Positions 15,110-24,302 are shown, counted from the first letter of the stretch. The stretch is DNA of 64,000 bases from Geothrix rubra (GCF_030268065.1 NZ_BSDD01000005.1:250156-314155), one strand, 5' to 3'. Translations and numbers: made by a program. Notes: generated by a model not told the origin, from the letters alone.

Positions 15110-17518
15110 ATGCTGACGCGCTTCCCCGGGTCCACCCTCCTGTTCGTCCTGGCCTCCGCGCCGGCCCTGGTGGCCGCGGCGGCCTCCAGCGGGAGCCTGG
15201 GGGGGAAGGTGCTGGACGACCAGGGCCGCCCCGTGGCCAAGGCCCAGATCCGGATCGAGAACCGCGTCTCCGGCTTCCTCCAGACCGCCACCACGGATGC
15301 TTCGGGGGCCTACTCGGTCTACAACCTCCCCTTCAGCGACTACCACCTGGAGGTGGAAGCCCCGGGCATGGAGGGGGTCCACCGGACCGTCTCGGTGCGC
15401 TCGGCCCTCCCCCTCCGGCTCGATCTCAGGATGAAGTCCGCCTCCGCCACGGTCGTGGTGGAGGACCACGTCTCCCTGGTGGAGGCCCACCCGTCGGCCC
15501 ACCTGGACATCGACCAGTCCGCCATCGAGAGGATCCCCACCGCGGTGTCGAGCCGGGCCATGGAGAGCGTGCTGCTCACCACGCCGGGCTTCATCCAGGA
15601 CGAGAACGGCCGGTTCCACTTCCGGGGCAGCCACGGGCAGGTGACCTACGTGGTGGATGGCGTGCCCGTCACGGACCAGATGCAGGCCACCTTCTCCAAC
15701 GCCATGGATCCCTCCCAGGTGGAGAGCATGGAGGTCATCACCGGCGGCGTGAGCGCCGAGTACGGCGGGAAGCCGGCGGCGGTGGTGAACATCACCAGCA
15801 AGTCCGGCCTGGGCTGCTCCCGGCCCTTCCAGGGCTCGGTGTCCCTGGGCGCCTCGCGGTTCAGCACCCGGGAAGTGGGCTTCGACGCGCGGGGCGGCAC
15901 CGCCGCCTTCGGCTACTTCGTCACCGGGGCGGCCTCCGAGAGCGACCGCTTCCTGGATCCCGTGAACTTCGAGAACCTGCACAACCACGGCACCACGGGC
16001 CGGCTGTCCAGCCGCTTCGACTGGCTGCTGGGGGCCAGCGACATGCTGCGCGTCTCCGTCAGCGGCGGGCGCACGGACCGAGACGTGGTGAACCTGGCGT
16101 CCCAGCAGGCCGCAGGCCAGGACCAGCGCCAGCACGACTCGGATGCGAACCTCAGCCTGGGCTGGACCCACCTGCTGGACGCGAACCGCAGCCTGGACGC
16201 CTCGCTCTACTACCGGGGCGCCAGCTCCCGCCTGGATCCCACCCGGGACCTCCAGCCCGGCTTCACCTCCGGCGGGCCGGATTCCCCCTTCTGGGTCCGC
16301 TCCGACCGGCGACTGGACAACCAGGGTGCCCAGCTGGGCTACACCCAGCGGAACGGGGGCAACACGCTGAAGGCGGGCCTCCAGGTCGTGCGCTACCCCC
16401 TGCACGAGCGCTTCGACATGGCCATCACCGGCCCGGGCCAGGTGTCGGGCCCCGGCGATCCGCTGTATCCCTACACGGCCGCCGGCGGGGGGAACCTCCT
16501 CCGCTTCGCCGAGGGCTTCACGCCCTCCCTGGCTTCGGCCTACCTCCAGGACGACCTGAAGACCGGCCGCTGGACCTTCGCCGCGGGCCTGCGCTTCGAC
16601 AGCTACAAGGGGCGGAACTTCACCCAGAACGAGCTGCAGCCGCGCCTCGGCCTCACCTACACCCTGCCCGTCACCGGCACCCTGCTGCGGGCGGTCTACG
16701 ATCGGCTGCTCATCACCCCGGAGAACGAGAACCTGGCCTTCTCCACCTCCCAGGCGGTGTGGTCCCTGGTCACCCAGTCGGCCACGCCCGTTCCCCAGCT
16801 CCGCGGGGAGACCCAGGACAGCTACCTCCTCGGCCTGGAACAGCAGCTGGGGCAGGTGGCCCGGGTGAGCCTCGACTACTGGTGGAAGGACAGCCGCAAT
16901 CCCGCCGACAACAGCCAGTTCCTGAACACGGGCATCCTCTTCCCCATCTCCGCCTGGAAGGGGCGCTTCCACGGCATGGACCTCCGCATCGACACGGTGC
17001 CGCTGCGCGGCTGGTCGGCCTACCTCAGCGCAGGCACCGTGCGGACGCTGTTCTACAGCCCCACGGTGGGCGGGCTGGACTCGGCCGACCCCACGGTGAA
17101 CGGACCCGACGGCACGCCCTACCTCATCGACCACGACCAGAAGCTCACGGCCCAGCTCGGCCTGCGCTACGAGCAGGGCGGGTTCTTCGCCCAGGCCGTG
17201 GGGCGCTACGACTCGGGCCTGGTGGCCGGGGATCCCACCACCGTGGCCGGCAATCCCGACTACGCCTTCGGCATCCCCTACGTCCGCCTGGAGCACGACA
17301 GCCTCGTGGGTCCGGTCTACCGCATCAAGGCCCGGACGGTCCTGGACCTGAACGTGGGGCAGACCTGGAAGCTGACGGGGGAGCGGCGCCTGACCGCCGG
17401 GCTGGACCTGCTCAACGCCACCGACGAGAAGGGCCTCTACAACTTCCTCAGCACCTTCGGCGGCACCCACGTGATCCCCCCCCGCACCCTGGCGGTCCAC
17501 CTGAAGCTGGCCTTCTGA
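15110..17518 (+). CDS. TonB-dependent outer-membrane receptor with N-terminal carboxypeptidase-regulatory-like domain
   Basis: 802 residues. A signal peptide (to about residue 25) is followed by a CarboxypepD_reg-like beta-sandwich (GSLGGKVLDDQGRPVAKA), as in SusC- and OmpA-related receptors. Then come the plug domain (YVVDGVPVTD, VEVITGGVSAEYG-type motif) and a 22-strand barrel rich in aromatic and polar residues, ending LKLAF with the terminal Phe needed for outer-membrane insertion. It takes up a scarce ligand using TonB energy, and the Fur-like box suggests iron. I chose ATG 15110 because TAGGAG lies 7 bases upstream; in-frame ATGs at 15059 and 15086 lack one. It is convergent with the next gene, only 6 bases apart. 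Confidence 0.9.
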   Translation: MLTRFPGSTLLFVLASAPALVAAAASSGSLGGKVLDDQGRPVAKAQIRIENRVSGFLQTATTDASGAYSVYNLPFSDYHLEVEAPGMEGVHRTVSVRSALPLRLDLRMKSASATVVVEDHVSLVEAHPSAHLDIDQSAIERIPTAVSSRAMESVLLTTPGFIQDENGRFHFRGSHGQVTYVVDGVPVTDQMQATFSNAMDPSQVESMEVITGGVSAEYGGKPAAVVNITSKSGLGCSRPFQGSVSLGASRFSTREVGFDARGGTAAFGYFVTGAASESDRFLDPVNFENLHNHGTTGRLSSRFDWLLGASDMLRVSVSGGRTDRDVVNLASQQAAGQDQRQHDSDANLSLGWTHLLDANRSLDASLYYRGASSRLDPTRDLQPGFTSGGPDSPFWVRSDRRLDNQGAQLGYTQRNGGNTLKAGLQVVRYPLHERFDMAITGPGQVSGPGDPLYPYTAAGGGNLLRFAEGFTPSLASAYLQDDLKTGRWTFAAGLRFDSYKGRNFTQNELQPRLGLTYTLPVTGTLLRAVYDRLLITPENENLAFSTSQAVWSLVTQSATPVPQLRGETQDSYLLGLEQQLGQVARVSLDYWWKDSRNPADNSQFLNTGILFPISAWKGRFHGMDLRIDTVPLRGWSAYLSAGTVRTLFYSPTVGGLDSADPTVNGPDGTPYLIDHDQKLTAQLGLRYEQGGFFAQAVGRYDSGLVAGDPTTVAGNPDYAFGIPYVRLEHDSLVGPVYRIKARTVLDLNVGQTWKLTGERRLTAGLDLLNATDEKGLYNFLSTFGGTHVIPPRTLAVHLKLAF

Positions 17519-17524
17519 GCCGCG

Positions 17525-18352
17525 CTACTTCAGAGGGTGCTCGAAGCTGAGGTAGAGGAAGATCCCCGTCTCGCCCCGGCTGGGCCCCACGCCCACCATG
17601 GCCGCGAGGCCCGGCACCACCTGCAGCCCCTTCGGGAGGTTCCAGGCCCAGCGCAGGCCCGGCGCCACGTAGGCGCTCTGCGTCGGCTGGCGCACGCCCG
17701 GGCCGGCCACCACGTCGCCGCTGGTGTAGGCGAACTCCAGCATCAGGTTCAGGTCCCGGCGGGCGAGCCAGATGAAGCTCTGGCCCATGTTCCAGGTGGA
17801 GATGTCGGCCTCGTTCCCCAGCAGGTCCTGGGCATGGGGTGTGTGGGTGAACCCCAGGTTCACGTGGGAGACGAGGCGTTCGCCCAGGGCGACGCTCAGG
17901 GGCAGGTTCGCCTGGACGCCCAGGTGCCCGTTGCCGCGGCCCTGGCGATGGTTCCCCGTCGGCAGGAGCAGGGAGAGGCGGGGCGCGAAGGCCACGGCCG
18001 AGTCCCCGTCGCCGAGGGCCTGGTACCGGTAGTTCAGCGCCACGTCGCCAAACCCCCGGCGGCCGCCGTCCGGCGAGGAGGCCAGGCGCTGCACCGGCAC
18101 CGTGAGGCTCAGCTGGTGGGCCAGGCCGCCCACGGGCCACTCCTCGGTGAAGGTGTAGATCCAGTCCCCGCTCTGCTGGAGCCGGGTGTACGTCGAGATG
18201 TGCTGGATGACCCCCGGCTCCTGGTTGTAGGCCTCCTCCAGCAGGAAGGAGTTGTCCTGGATGGGGGCCTCCTTCGGCGGCTGCTGGGCCGGCAGGCCGG
18301 GCGCCGCGAGCAGGAGGGCGAGCATGGGGGAGGCGGAGGTCGTGAATCGCAT
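17525..18352 (-). CDS. Outer-membrane beta-barrel protein, transporter (MetA-pathway/phenol-degradation) type
   Basis: About 275 residues from MRFTTSASPM, with a hydrophobic signal segment (LALLLAAPGLPAQ). The mature part alternates polar and apolar residues as in beta-barrels (DVALNYRYQAL, RLSLLLPTGN, GVQANLPLSV, LNLMLEFAYTSGD). The pattern LPTGN followed by repeated Tyr/Trp strands resembles the transporter/Phenol_MetA_deg family of outer-membrane proteins, which often accompany efflux or uptake systems. Its substrate is unknown. The start at 18352 has no Shine-Dalgarno sequence and coincides with an inverted repeat, so it might be leaderless. It lies 103 bases after the RND permease gene on the same strand and may be the last gene of that operon. 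Confidence 0.7.
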   Translation of the reverse strand: MRFTTSASPMLALLLAAPGLPAQQPPKEAPIQDNSFLLEEAYNQEPGVIQHISTYTRLQQSGDWIYTFTEEWPVGGLAHQLSLTVPVQRLASSPDGGRRGFGDVALNYRYQALGDGDSAVAFAPRLSLLLPTGNHRQGRGNGHLGVQANLPLSVALGERLVSHVNLGFTHTPHAQDLLGNEADISTWNMGQSFIWLARRDLNLMLEFAYTSGDVVAGPGVRQPTQSAYVAPGLRWAWNLPKGLQVVPGLAAMVGVGPSRGETGIFLYLSFEHPLK

Positions 18353-18371
18353 GAGACGATACTGAGTCTCA
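18352..18371. promoter_or_regulatory. Inverted repeat operator candidate TGAGAC-N8-GTCTCA
   Basis: TGAGAC and GTCTCA flank 8 bases, in AT-rich DNA just before the barrel-protein start. On the minus strand it ends at the start codon. Symmetry and position suit a repressor site, and part of it (TTGAGACTCA) is itself near-palindromic. The regulator is unknown; a Fur-family or other metal sensor would fit the neighbours. Confidence 0.35.
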
Positions 18372-18394
18372 ATAAATTCTGAATCAAGCCCTCC

Positions 18395-18443
18395 CGGAAC
18401 GGACGTGACCCGCGTCACCGGGGGCGGCGCGGGTCAGGTTCCG
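18395..18443. repeat. Long hairpin between the RND permease and barrel-protein genes
   Basis: CGGAAC plus TGACCCGCG on the left (18395-18414, with a 5-base bulge) pairs with CGCGGGTCA and GTTCCG on the right (18428-18443, one bulged base). This gives about 15 base pairs closing a 13-base GC-rich loop. There is no U-tract. It could stabilise the upstream efflux mRNA or partly terminate transcription. The shorter palindrome GTGACCCGCGTCAC lies inside it. Confidence 0.5.
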
Positions 18444-18455
18444 TTCAAGGGCCGA

Positions 18456-21400
18456 TCAGGCTTCGGCGGGTTCGCCCAGGCCCCGGCGCTTGCCCACCCA
18501 CTCGTAGAAGCTGGGGAGCACCAGCAGGGTGAACAGGGTGGAGGTCACGAGGCCGCCCACCATGACGATGGCCAGGGGGCGCTCCAGCTCGCTGCCGCCG
18601 AAGCCCAGGAGCATGGGCAGCAGGCCCAGGATGGCGGCGCCGGCGGTCATGAGCTTGGGCCGCACGCGGCCCAGGCTGGCCTCCAGCACGGCGTCCCGGA
18701 GGGAGAGGCCGGAGGCGTACAGATCCTTCACCTGGGTGATGAGCACCAGGCTGTTCTGCACGGCCACGCCGAAGAGGCCGATCATGCCGACGATGGAGCT
18801 GACGTTCCAGGTCTCGCCCGCCAGCCAGAGGCCGAAGAGGCCGCCGGCGAAGGCATTGGGCAGCGTGGCGAGGACCACGCTGACCTCCCACCAGCGGCCG
18901 AGGGCCACGTAGAGCAGGCCCACGACGATGCCCAGGGCCACGGCGATGGCGATGAGCAGGCGCTGCTGGGTCTCCCGGGCCTCCTCGATGCGGCCGCCGA
19001 GTTTCACGACCGTCCCCTTGGGCAGGGGATAGGAGGCCAGCAGCTGGTCCACCTGCTTGGCCGTGCCGCCGAGGTCGCCCTCGGAGCGCAGGTTCAGGGC
19101 CAGGCGGCGCTGGGCGGATTCGCGTCGGATCATGCTCGGCGTGGTGGTCTCCTCGAAGCGCACCACCTGGCCCAGCTCCAGCACGCGGCCATCGTCGAGC
19201 ACCAGGGGCAGGCGCTGGAGCCGTTCGGGCGTGACCTCGCCGGCGATCTGGAACTTGACCACCCGGCCGATGCGCTGGGGGCCGTCGAAGCGGGGGGCCG
19301 TCTCGATGCCCTGGAGCGCCGCCTGCAGGGTCTGGAGCAGGAGGGGCCGGGGCACGCCCAGGTGGCGGAGGTCCCGGTCGTCGATGACCACCTGCCACTT
19401 GGGCAGGGGGCCGCCGGTGTCGGGCGCCACGGAGCGGACGGAGGAGAGGCCCGCCAGCTTGGTGCGGAGGTCCGGGAGCATGGCCTCCACGGCCGCCAGG
19501 TCGGGGTTGAACAGCTTGACCTGGAGGTCGGCGGGGGTGCCGCCGAGGCCTTCGGAGATCTTCATGTTCATGGGCGTGGTGAGCTCCACGGGGTAGGGCA
19601 TCCGCTCCGCCAGGGCGGCCAGGCCCGCCTCCACCTTCCGGGGATCGGCCTTGGGATCCAGGAGCACGAGGATGTCGCTGGAGTAGTGCGGCATGGGGTC
19701 CTCGGTGACATCCCCGCGGCCCGTGCGCCGGTAGAAGTCCTTCACGCCGGGCACCTGGCGGATGCCCTGGCCGAGCATGCGGTTGCCCTGGTCCACGGCC
19801 TCCAGGCTGGTCTCCGCCGGGAAGTTGGGCGTGAGGATGTAGGCGCCCTCGTCCAGGGTGGGCAGGAAGTTGCTGCCGAGGCCCAGGGCCAGCACGATGC
19901 TCAGGGCCGTCACGGTGCCCGCGGCGGCCAGGAGCTGCACGCCGTGGCCCAGCGCCCAGGTGAGGGCCGGGCGGTAGATCTCCTTCAGCCTCGTGACGAA
20001 GCCGGGCTCCTCCAGCACGGTCCCCGGCGGGAGGAACCGCTCCACCAGGGTGGGCACGAGGGTGAAGCTCAGGATGAGGCTGAGGGTCATGGCCGAGCCC
20101 ACCGCCACGGCCAGGGGGGCGTAGAGGCGGCCCGCCACGCCGCCGATGGCGAGCAGGGGGATGAACACGGCGAGGATCACCAGCACGGCGATGAGGATGG
20201 GGATGCCCACCTCGGAGGCCGCGTCGATGAGCGTCCGCCGCCGGATGACGGGATCGTCGCTGTGGATCTCGTGCAGGCGGTGGGTGAGGTTCTCCACCAT
20301 GATGACGCCGGCGTCCACCAGGAGGCCCACGGCGATGGCCAGGCCGCCCAGGGTGAGGGCGTTGAGGCCGAGGCCGAGCAGCGTGAGGGGGATGGCGGCC
20401 CCCAGGGTGGCCAGGGGCAGCAGGACGATGACCACCAGGGCCCCCCGCAGGTTGCCCAGGAGCACCACGAGCACCAGGCCCACGAAGCCGCCGCCCAGCA
20501 TGAGGGCGAGGGTGACGCCGCTGAGGGCGTGGCGGACGAACTGGCCCTGGTCGTAGAACATCTGGAGCTGCATGCCGTCGGGCAGGCCCTTCCGGAGTTC
20601 CGGCAGGGTGTCCACCACGGCCTGGGCGGTGCTCAGGGCCTCGGCGGTGGGCTGCTTGACCACCCGCAGGGAGATGGCCTCGGCGCCCCGGTAGACGGCC
20701 ATGCCCCGGCGGAAGCCGGCGCCCTCCTGCACGTCCGCCACCTCGCCCAGGTACACGGTGCCGCGCTGGGTCTGGATGGGCAGCTTGCGGATCTCGTCCG
20801 GGTTGGGGGCGGCGCTGCCGAGGGTGACGAACCAGCCCTTGTCCTGGAGCTCCAGGATGCCGGCGCCGGCGTCCTGGTCGCTGCCCTCCAGGGCCTCCAT
20901 GGCCCGGCCCAGGGGCACGCCCATGAGCCGCATGCGGTCGGGGCGGAGGAGCACCTGGATCTGGCGGGCCTCGCCGCCCAGGGCCTCCACCCGGGCCACG
21001 CCGGGCACGGCCTGGAGGCGGGGCACGATGACCTTCACGGCCTGGTCGCGCAGGGCGACGGGACCGACGCCCGGACCCACCAGCACCAGCTCCTGGATCT
21101 CCTGGAGGCGGCCCGCGGCGCTGGTGACCAGGGGCGAGAGGGTGCCCGGCGGGAAGCCGCCCATGATGGCGGCGAGGCGCTCGCCCACCAGCTGGCGGGA
21201 GCGCCAGGGGTCGGTGCCGCCCTCGAAGGCGATGACCACCTGCACGAGGCCGGCCTGCACGGTGCTCACCACGCGCTTCACGCCCGGGAGCCCGCCCACG
21301 GCCTGCTCCACGGGCTGGGCCACGGTGAGCTCCAGCTCGGAGGCGGCCCGCCCGGGGCTCTGGATGAGCAGCTGGAGCGAGGGCAGGGACAGGTCGGGGA

Positions 21401-21533
21401 TGAGGTCGCGCTTCAGGCTGAAGAAGGTGAGCACGCCCAGGAAGGCGAGCAGCAGGGTGGCGCCGTAGACGAGGCCGCGCTTCGGCAGCAGCCAGGTGAA
21501 CCAGCGGGTGAGCAGCTTGTGGGTCTCACTCAT
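18456..21533 (-). CDS. RND efflux transporter, inner-membrane pump (heavy-metal-type)
   Basis: 1025 residues, the usual RND pump length, with TM1 near 20-40 and two six-helix bundles separated by large periplasmic loops. TM4 carries AIAVGLLVDAGVIMVEN, whose Asp and Glu form the proton relay typical of the heavy-metal (CzcA/CusA) subgroup. FLPTLDEGAYIL is another landmark of that group. It pumps substrate out by proton antiport as a trimer with the adaptor and TolC-like protein encoded just upstream. Its start overlaps the adaptor stop by 8 bases. The small Cys-rich protein at the operon head favours a metal substrate, but small organics cannot be excluded. Confidence 0.9.
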   Translation of the reverse strand: MSETHKLLTRWFTWLLPKRGLVYGATLLLAFLGVLTFFSLKRDLIPDLSLPSLQLLIQSPGRAASELELTVAQPVEQAVGGLPGVKRVVSTVQAGLVQVVIAFEGGTDPWRSRQLVGERLAAIMGGFPPGTLSPLVTSAAGRLQEIQELVLVGPGVGPVALRDQAVKVIVPRLQAVPGVARVEALGGEARQIQVLLRPDRMRLMGVPLGRAMEALEGSDQDAGAGILELQDKGWFVTLGSAAPNPDEIRKLPIQTQRGTVYLGEVADVQEGAGFRRGMAVYRGAEAISLRVVKQPTAEALSTAQAVVDTLPELRKGLPDGMQLQMFYDQGQFVRHALSGVTLALMLGGGFVGLVLVVLLGNLRGALVVIVLLPLATLGAAIPLTLLGLGLNALTLGGLAIAVGLLVDAGVIMVENLTHRLHEIHSDDPVIRRRTLIDAASEVGIPILIAVLVILAVFIPLLAIGGVAGRLYAPLAVAVGSAMTLSLILSFTLVPTLVERFLPPGTVLEEPGFVTRLKEIYRPALTWALGHGVQLLAAAGTVTALSIVLALGLGSNFLPTLDEGAYILTPNFPAETSLEAVDQGNRMLGQGIRQVPGVKDFYRRTGRGDVTEDPMPHYSSDILVLLDPKADPRKVEAGLAALAERMPYPVELTTPMNMKISEGLGGTPADLQVKLFNPDLAAVEAMLPDLRTKLAGLSSVRSVAPDTGGPLPKWQVVIDDRDLRHLGVPRPLLLQTLQAALQGIETAPRFDGPQRIGRVVKFQIAGEVTPERLQRLPLVLDDGRVLELGQVVRFEETTTPSMIRRESAQRRLALNLRSEGDLGGTAKQVDQLLASYPLPKGTVVKLGGRIEEARETQQRLLIAIAVALGIVVGLLYVALGRWWEVSVVLATLPNAFAGGLFGLWLAGETWNVSSIVGMIGLFGVAVQNSLVLITQVKDLYASGLSLRDAVLEASLGRVRPKLMTAGAAILGLLPMLLGFGGSELERPLAIVMVGGLVTSTLFTLLVLPSFYEWVGKRRGLGEPAEA

Positions 21534-22638
21534 CGCCGCCCCCGAACTTCATGCGCATCAGCTTGGACTTGAGGAGGTAGGCGCCGTCCGTCACCACCTT
21601 CGCGCCGGCGGGGACGCCTTCCAGCACCAGGGTGTTGCGGGCCACGTCCGGGCCGCGCTTCACGGGCTGGAAGCGCCCCTGGTCGCCTTCCTGGAGGAAG
21701 ACGCCCCAGACGTTCTCGATCTGCTGCAGGGCGGCGGTGGGCAGGAGCACGCCCCGGCCCGCGGGGACCTGCACCTCCACCGGCGAGCCGGGCAGGGGCA
21801 GGGGCGCGCCGGAGAGGCGCAGGCGGTAGGTCATCCGGTGGGTCATCTCGCCCATGCTGGCGGGCAGGCCCACCACTTCGGCCTGCCAGGTCCGCTCGTC
21901 GTTCCGCACCGTGGTGCGGCTGCCGAGCTTCCAGGCGGCGGGGGCGGGCGGCGGGAGCTCCAGCACGGCCAGGGCGGCGGAGGCCGCCTGGAAGGCGCCC
22001 AGCTGCTCGTTCATGGCCACGCCCTGGCCGAGCCGCACCTTCCACTCGGCCACGGTGCCCGCGGCGGGGGCCCGCAGGACGTAGGTGCCGTCGGCCTGTT
22101 CGGGGGTCACGCCCCGGGCCTGGAGGGCGATGCGGGCGGATTCCGCCTCGGCGGCGGCGGAGGCCTGCTCGGCCTCGGCGGCCTCCAGGTCGCGCCGGGC
22201 GCCGGCCTGGGCGGCGGCCAGGCGCTGCTCGCGGGCCAGCTCGGTCTGGGCGCGCCGCAGGCGGGCCTGGGCCGTGAGCCAGCGCGACTTCAGATCGGCC
22301 AGCTCGGGGCTCCGCAGGGTGAGGAGCGCGGCGCCCCGGGCCACGGGACGGCCGGGGGCGGCGGGCGCGGAGGCCACCAGCCCGCTCACGGGGGCCGTGA
22401 GCAGGGCGCGGGCGGATTCGTCGCCGGAGGCCTCGGCCGGGAACCAGACCGCGAGCTCGGCGGGGGCGGGCGCGGCGAGGGTGTGGAAGTCCTGGATGGC
22501 CTTGAGGGGCACCCGGTCGGCGGCGGGGGCGGTGGCCGGGCCGGCGGGTCCCGCCTCGGCGGGCGGGGCGGTCTTGCAGCCCCCGAGACCCAGCAGCGCG
22601 GCGGCGAGGGTGAGGGTGGGCAGGGTGCGGGGGGTCAT
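21526..22638 (-). CDS. Periplasmic adaptor lipoprotein of the RND efflux system
   Basis: 370 residues. The N-terminus ends in LLGLGGC, a lipobox, so the mature protein is probably acylated at Cys21 or thereabouts and anchored in the inner membrane. A first lipoyl half (LLTAPVSGLVAS) precedes an Ala/Glu-rich alpha-hairpin (about 115-175), then the second lipoyl half (YVLRAPAAGTVAEW), a beta-barrel and a membrane-proximal domain. This is the CusB/CzcB-like fold without extra metal-binding modules. It overlaps the TolC gene upstream by 4 bases (ATGA) and the pump gene downstream by 8, so all three are translationally coupled. Confidence 0.88.
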   Translation of the reverse strand: MTPRTLPTLTLAAALLGLGGCKTAPPAEAGPAGPATAPAADRVPLKAIQDFHTLAAPAPAELAVWFPAEASGDESARALLTAPVSGLVASAPAAPGRPVARGAALLTLRSPELADLKSRWLTAQARLRRAQTELAREQRLAAAQAGARRDLEAAEAEQASAAAEAESARIALQARGVTPEQADGTYVLRAPAAGTVAEWKVRLGQGVAMNEQLGAFQAASAALAVLELPPPAPAAWKLGSRTTVRNDERTWQAEVVGLPASMGEMTHRMTYRLRLSGAPLPLPGSPVEVQVPAGRGVLLPTAALQQIENVWGVFLQEGDQGRFQPVKRGPDVARNTLVLEGVPAGAKVVTDGAYLLKSKLMRMKFGGGDE

Positions 22639-23816
22639 CGGGCATCTCCAAGGGTGAGCAGGTCGAGTTCGGCGATCAGGGCGTGGGCATCGCGCAGGCG
22701 CTGGAGGGTGGCGGCTTCGGCCTCCAGCAGCTGGCGGCGGAGGAAGAGGGCCTCGGAGGGGCGCTCCTTGCCCTCCTTCAGGCGCAGGTCCACGGCCTGC
22801 AGGGCGGCGGTGAAGCCGCGGGATTCGGGAGGCGCCCCGAAGGTCCGGAGGCGGGCCAGGGCGGTCTGGAACCGGGAGGCGAGCTGGAGCGAGGCGGATT
22901 CCCCCTCCCGTTGGAGGGCGGTCCGGCCGGTGGCCTCCTCCCGGCGCTGGGCGCCCAGTTCTCCGGCGCGGGGGAAGCGGTAGGCCACGCCCAGGCGGGT
23001 GATGCGCTCCTCCCCTTCCGAGGCGTAGCTGCCCTTCAGGCTCCAGCGGGCGCCGCGGAGGGCCTGCTGCAGGTCGAACGCCGCGCGCTCGGCGGCGAGG
23101 CGGTCCGCCAGGGACCGGCGGGCCAGGCTCGCCTCGAAGGCGGCGGGCAGGGGCCCGGGATCGGGCAGGGCCGCGGGGCCGGGATCGGCCAGGGGCTGCG
23201 GGTCCGGGGGCAGCTCGGCCAGGGCGCGGAGGGCGGCCCAGGCCTCGGCGGCGCGGCGCTGGGCCTCGCCCAGTTCCGTCCGCTGGCGCACGGCATCCCC
23301 GCGGACAAGGTCCTCCTGGTAGGCAGGATCCGATCCGGATTCGACCCGGGCGCGGGCCACCCGCAGCCAGTCCTCCATCGTCGCCAGCTGGTCCGTCCGC
23401 AGGCGGAGCTGGGCCTGGGCCAGCCAGGCGTCCAGGTAGGCGTGGCGCAGGCGGGCGCGGGCCTCGGCCTTCCCCAGGGCCAGGGCGGTGTGCTGCGTGG
23501 CCTCCAGCGTCCGCCGGGCCTCGCCCCGGGTGCCGGGGGCCAGCAGCAGGGGGGCGTCCACCTGGGCGAACCGGTCGGTGGTGGTGGTGACGGGGCCCGC
23601 CCGGCGGCCGGCCTCGGCGAGGACCGTGGGGCCCTCCCGGAGGAGGCCCCCGGTGGCGGCCAGCTGACGCTGGCGCGCGGCGAGGTCGGCCTCGATCCGC
23701 AGGAGGGCGGGGTCAGGCTTCGCCCGGGCGAGGAGGGCGTCGTAGGTCAGGGGCAGGGCCGGGGCCTGGGCCGACAGGGCACAGGCCGCCGCCCCCAGGC
23801 AGAGGGATCGGAACAT
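22635..23816 (-). CDS. TolC-family outer-membrane efflux protein
   Basis: 393 residues with a signal peptide (MFRSLCLGAAACALSAQA). The rest is almost entirely helical and rich in Ala, Arg, Gln and Leu, with the internally repeated helix-strand-helix plan of TolC proteins. It is short for the family (about 420-480) because the loops are trimmed. Strand-like segments around residues 85-95 and 260-270 would form the outer-membrane barrel. It completes the tripartite pump with the adaptor and RND genes, with which it overlaps by 4 bases. Confidence 0.85.
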   Translation of the reverse strand: MFRSLCLGAAACALSAQAPALPLTYDALLARAKPDPALLRIEADLAARQRQLAATGGLLREGPTVLAEAGRRAGPVTTTTDRFAQVDAPLLLAPGTRGEARRTLEATQHTALALGKAEARARLRHAYLDAWLAQAQLRLRTDQLATMEDWLRVARARVESGSDPAYQEDLVRGDAVRQRTELGEAQRRAAEAWAALRALAELPPDPQPLADPGPAALPDPGPLPAAFEASLARRSLADRLAAERAAFDLQQALRGARWSLKGSYASEGEERITRLGVAYRFPRAGELGAQRREEATGRTALQREGESASLQLASRFQTALARLRTFGAPPESRGFTAALQAVDLRLKEGKERPSEALFLRRQLLEAEAATLQRLRDAHALIAELDLLTLGDAR

Positions 23817-23884
23817 GGTTTCCTCGTGAAAGGGACATTCGGAACCTCCCCGGGATCACCAGGGCAGGCGAAGCGTCGACTCGA

Positions 23885-24244
23885 TCAGGCGAGGGCCCGG
23901 GGCGGGGCGGTTTCCGGACGGGCGGTGCGGCCGCGCGGGAAGGCCTGCAGGCGCGGCAGGAAGGCCCGGCCGGGAAGGGCGGCGGGAAGGTCCGGGGCCT
24001 CCGGAAGGGGCGGGACGGGGCAGCCGTGGTTGCAGAAGAAGTGGCAGCCGGCGACGCCATCCCCGGTCTGGGATTCGGCGAAGACGAAGGGGTCGAAGGT
24101 CACAGCCACGGCCTGCCCGGCGGGGGGCGGGGCGATCTCCCCGATCCCGGCATGGGAGGCCGAGTGCAGGAGGTACACGAGCGCCAGCCCCAGCATCAGG
24201 CCGGCGGCGGTGCGCTTCAGGAACCTTCGGAAGGGGGTCGTCAT
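23885..24244 (-). CDS. Small Cys/His-containing membrane-anchored protein heading the RND operon
   Basis: 119 residues. An N-terminal signal anchor (AAGLMLGLALVYLLHSASHA) is followed by a periplasmic segment with CHFFCNHGCPVPP near residue 67-79, a possible metal site of three Cys and two His. The tail is Pro/Arg-rich. It is the first gene of the operon, 68 bases before the TolC gene. Comparable small proteins (CzcI-, CusF-like) sit in metal efflux operons, but I see no true homology to either. A role as periplasmic metal carrier or sensor is inference. The second efflux operon (40.4-47.3 kb) also begins with a small Cys-rich exported protein. Confidence 0.65.
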   Translation of the reverse strand: MTTPFRRFLKRTAAGLMLGLALVYLLHSASHAGIGEIAPPPAGQAVAVTFDPFVFAESQTGDGVAGCHFFCNHGCPVPPLPEAPDLPAALPGRAFLPRLQAFPRGRTARPETAPPRALA

Positions 24245-24302
24245 GGCCTCGATCGATGTCCAGGATAGTCGGAAAAAGGCTAGCCGGACAATGGATCCAT
24301 CT

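Noticed and set aside
18405-21572. Plus-strand open frame of 1055 codons
   Set aside because: Mirror of the RND pump gene; His/Gln/Gly-rich translation without motifs.
21530-22651. Second minus-strand frame over the adaptor lipoprotein
   Set aside because: Arg/Pro/Gly-rich frame-shifted shadow. The true frame has a lipobox and lipoyl halves and overlaps neighbours as expected.
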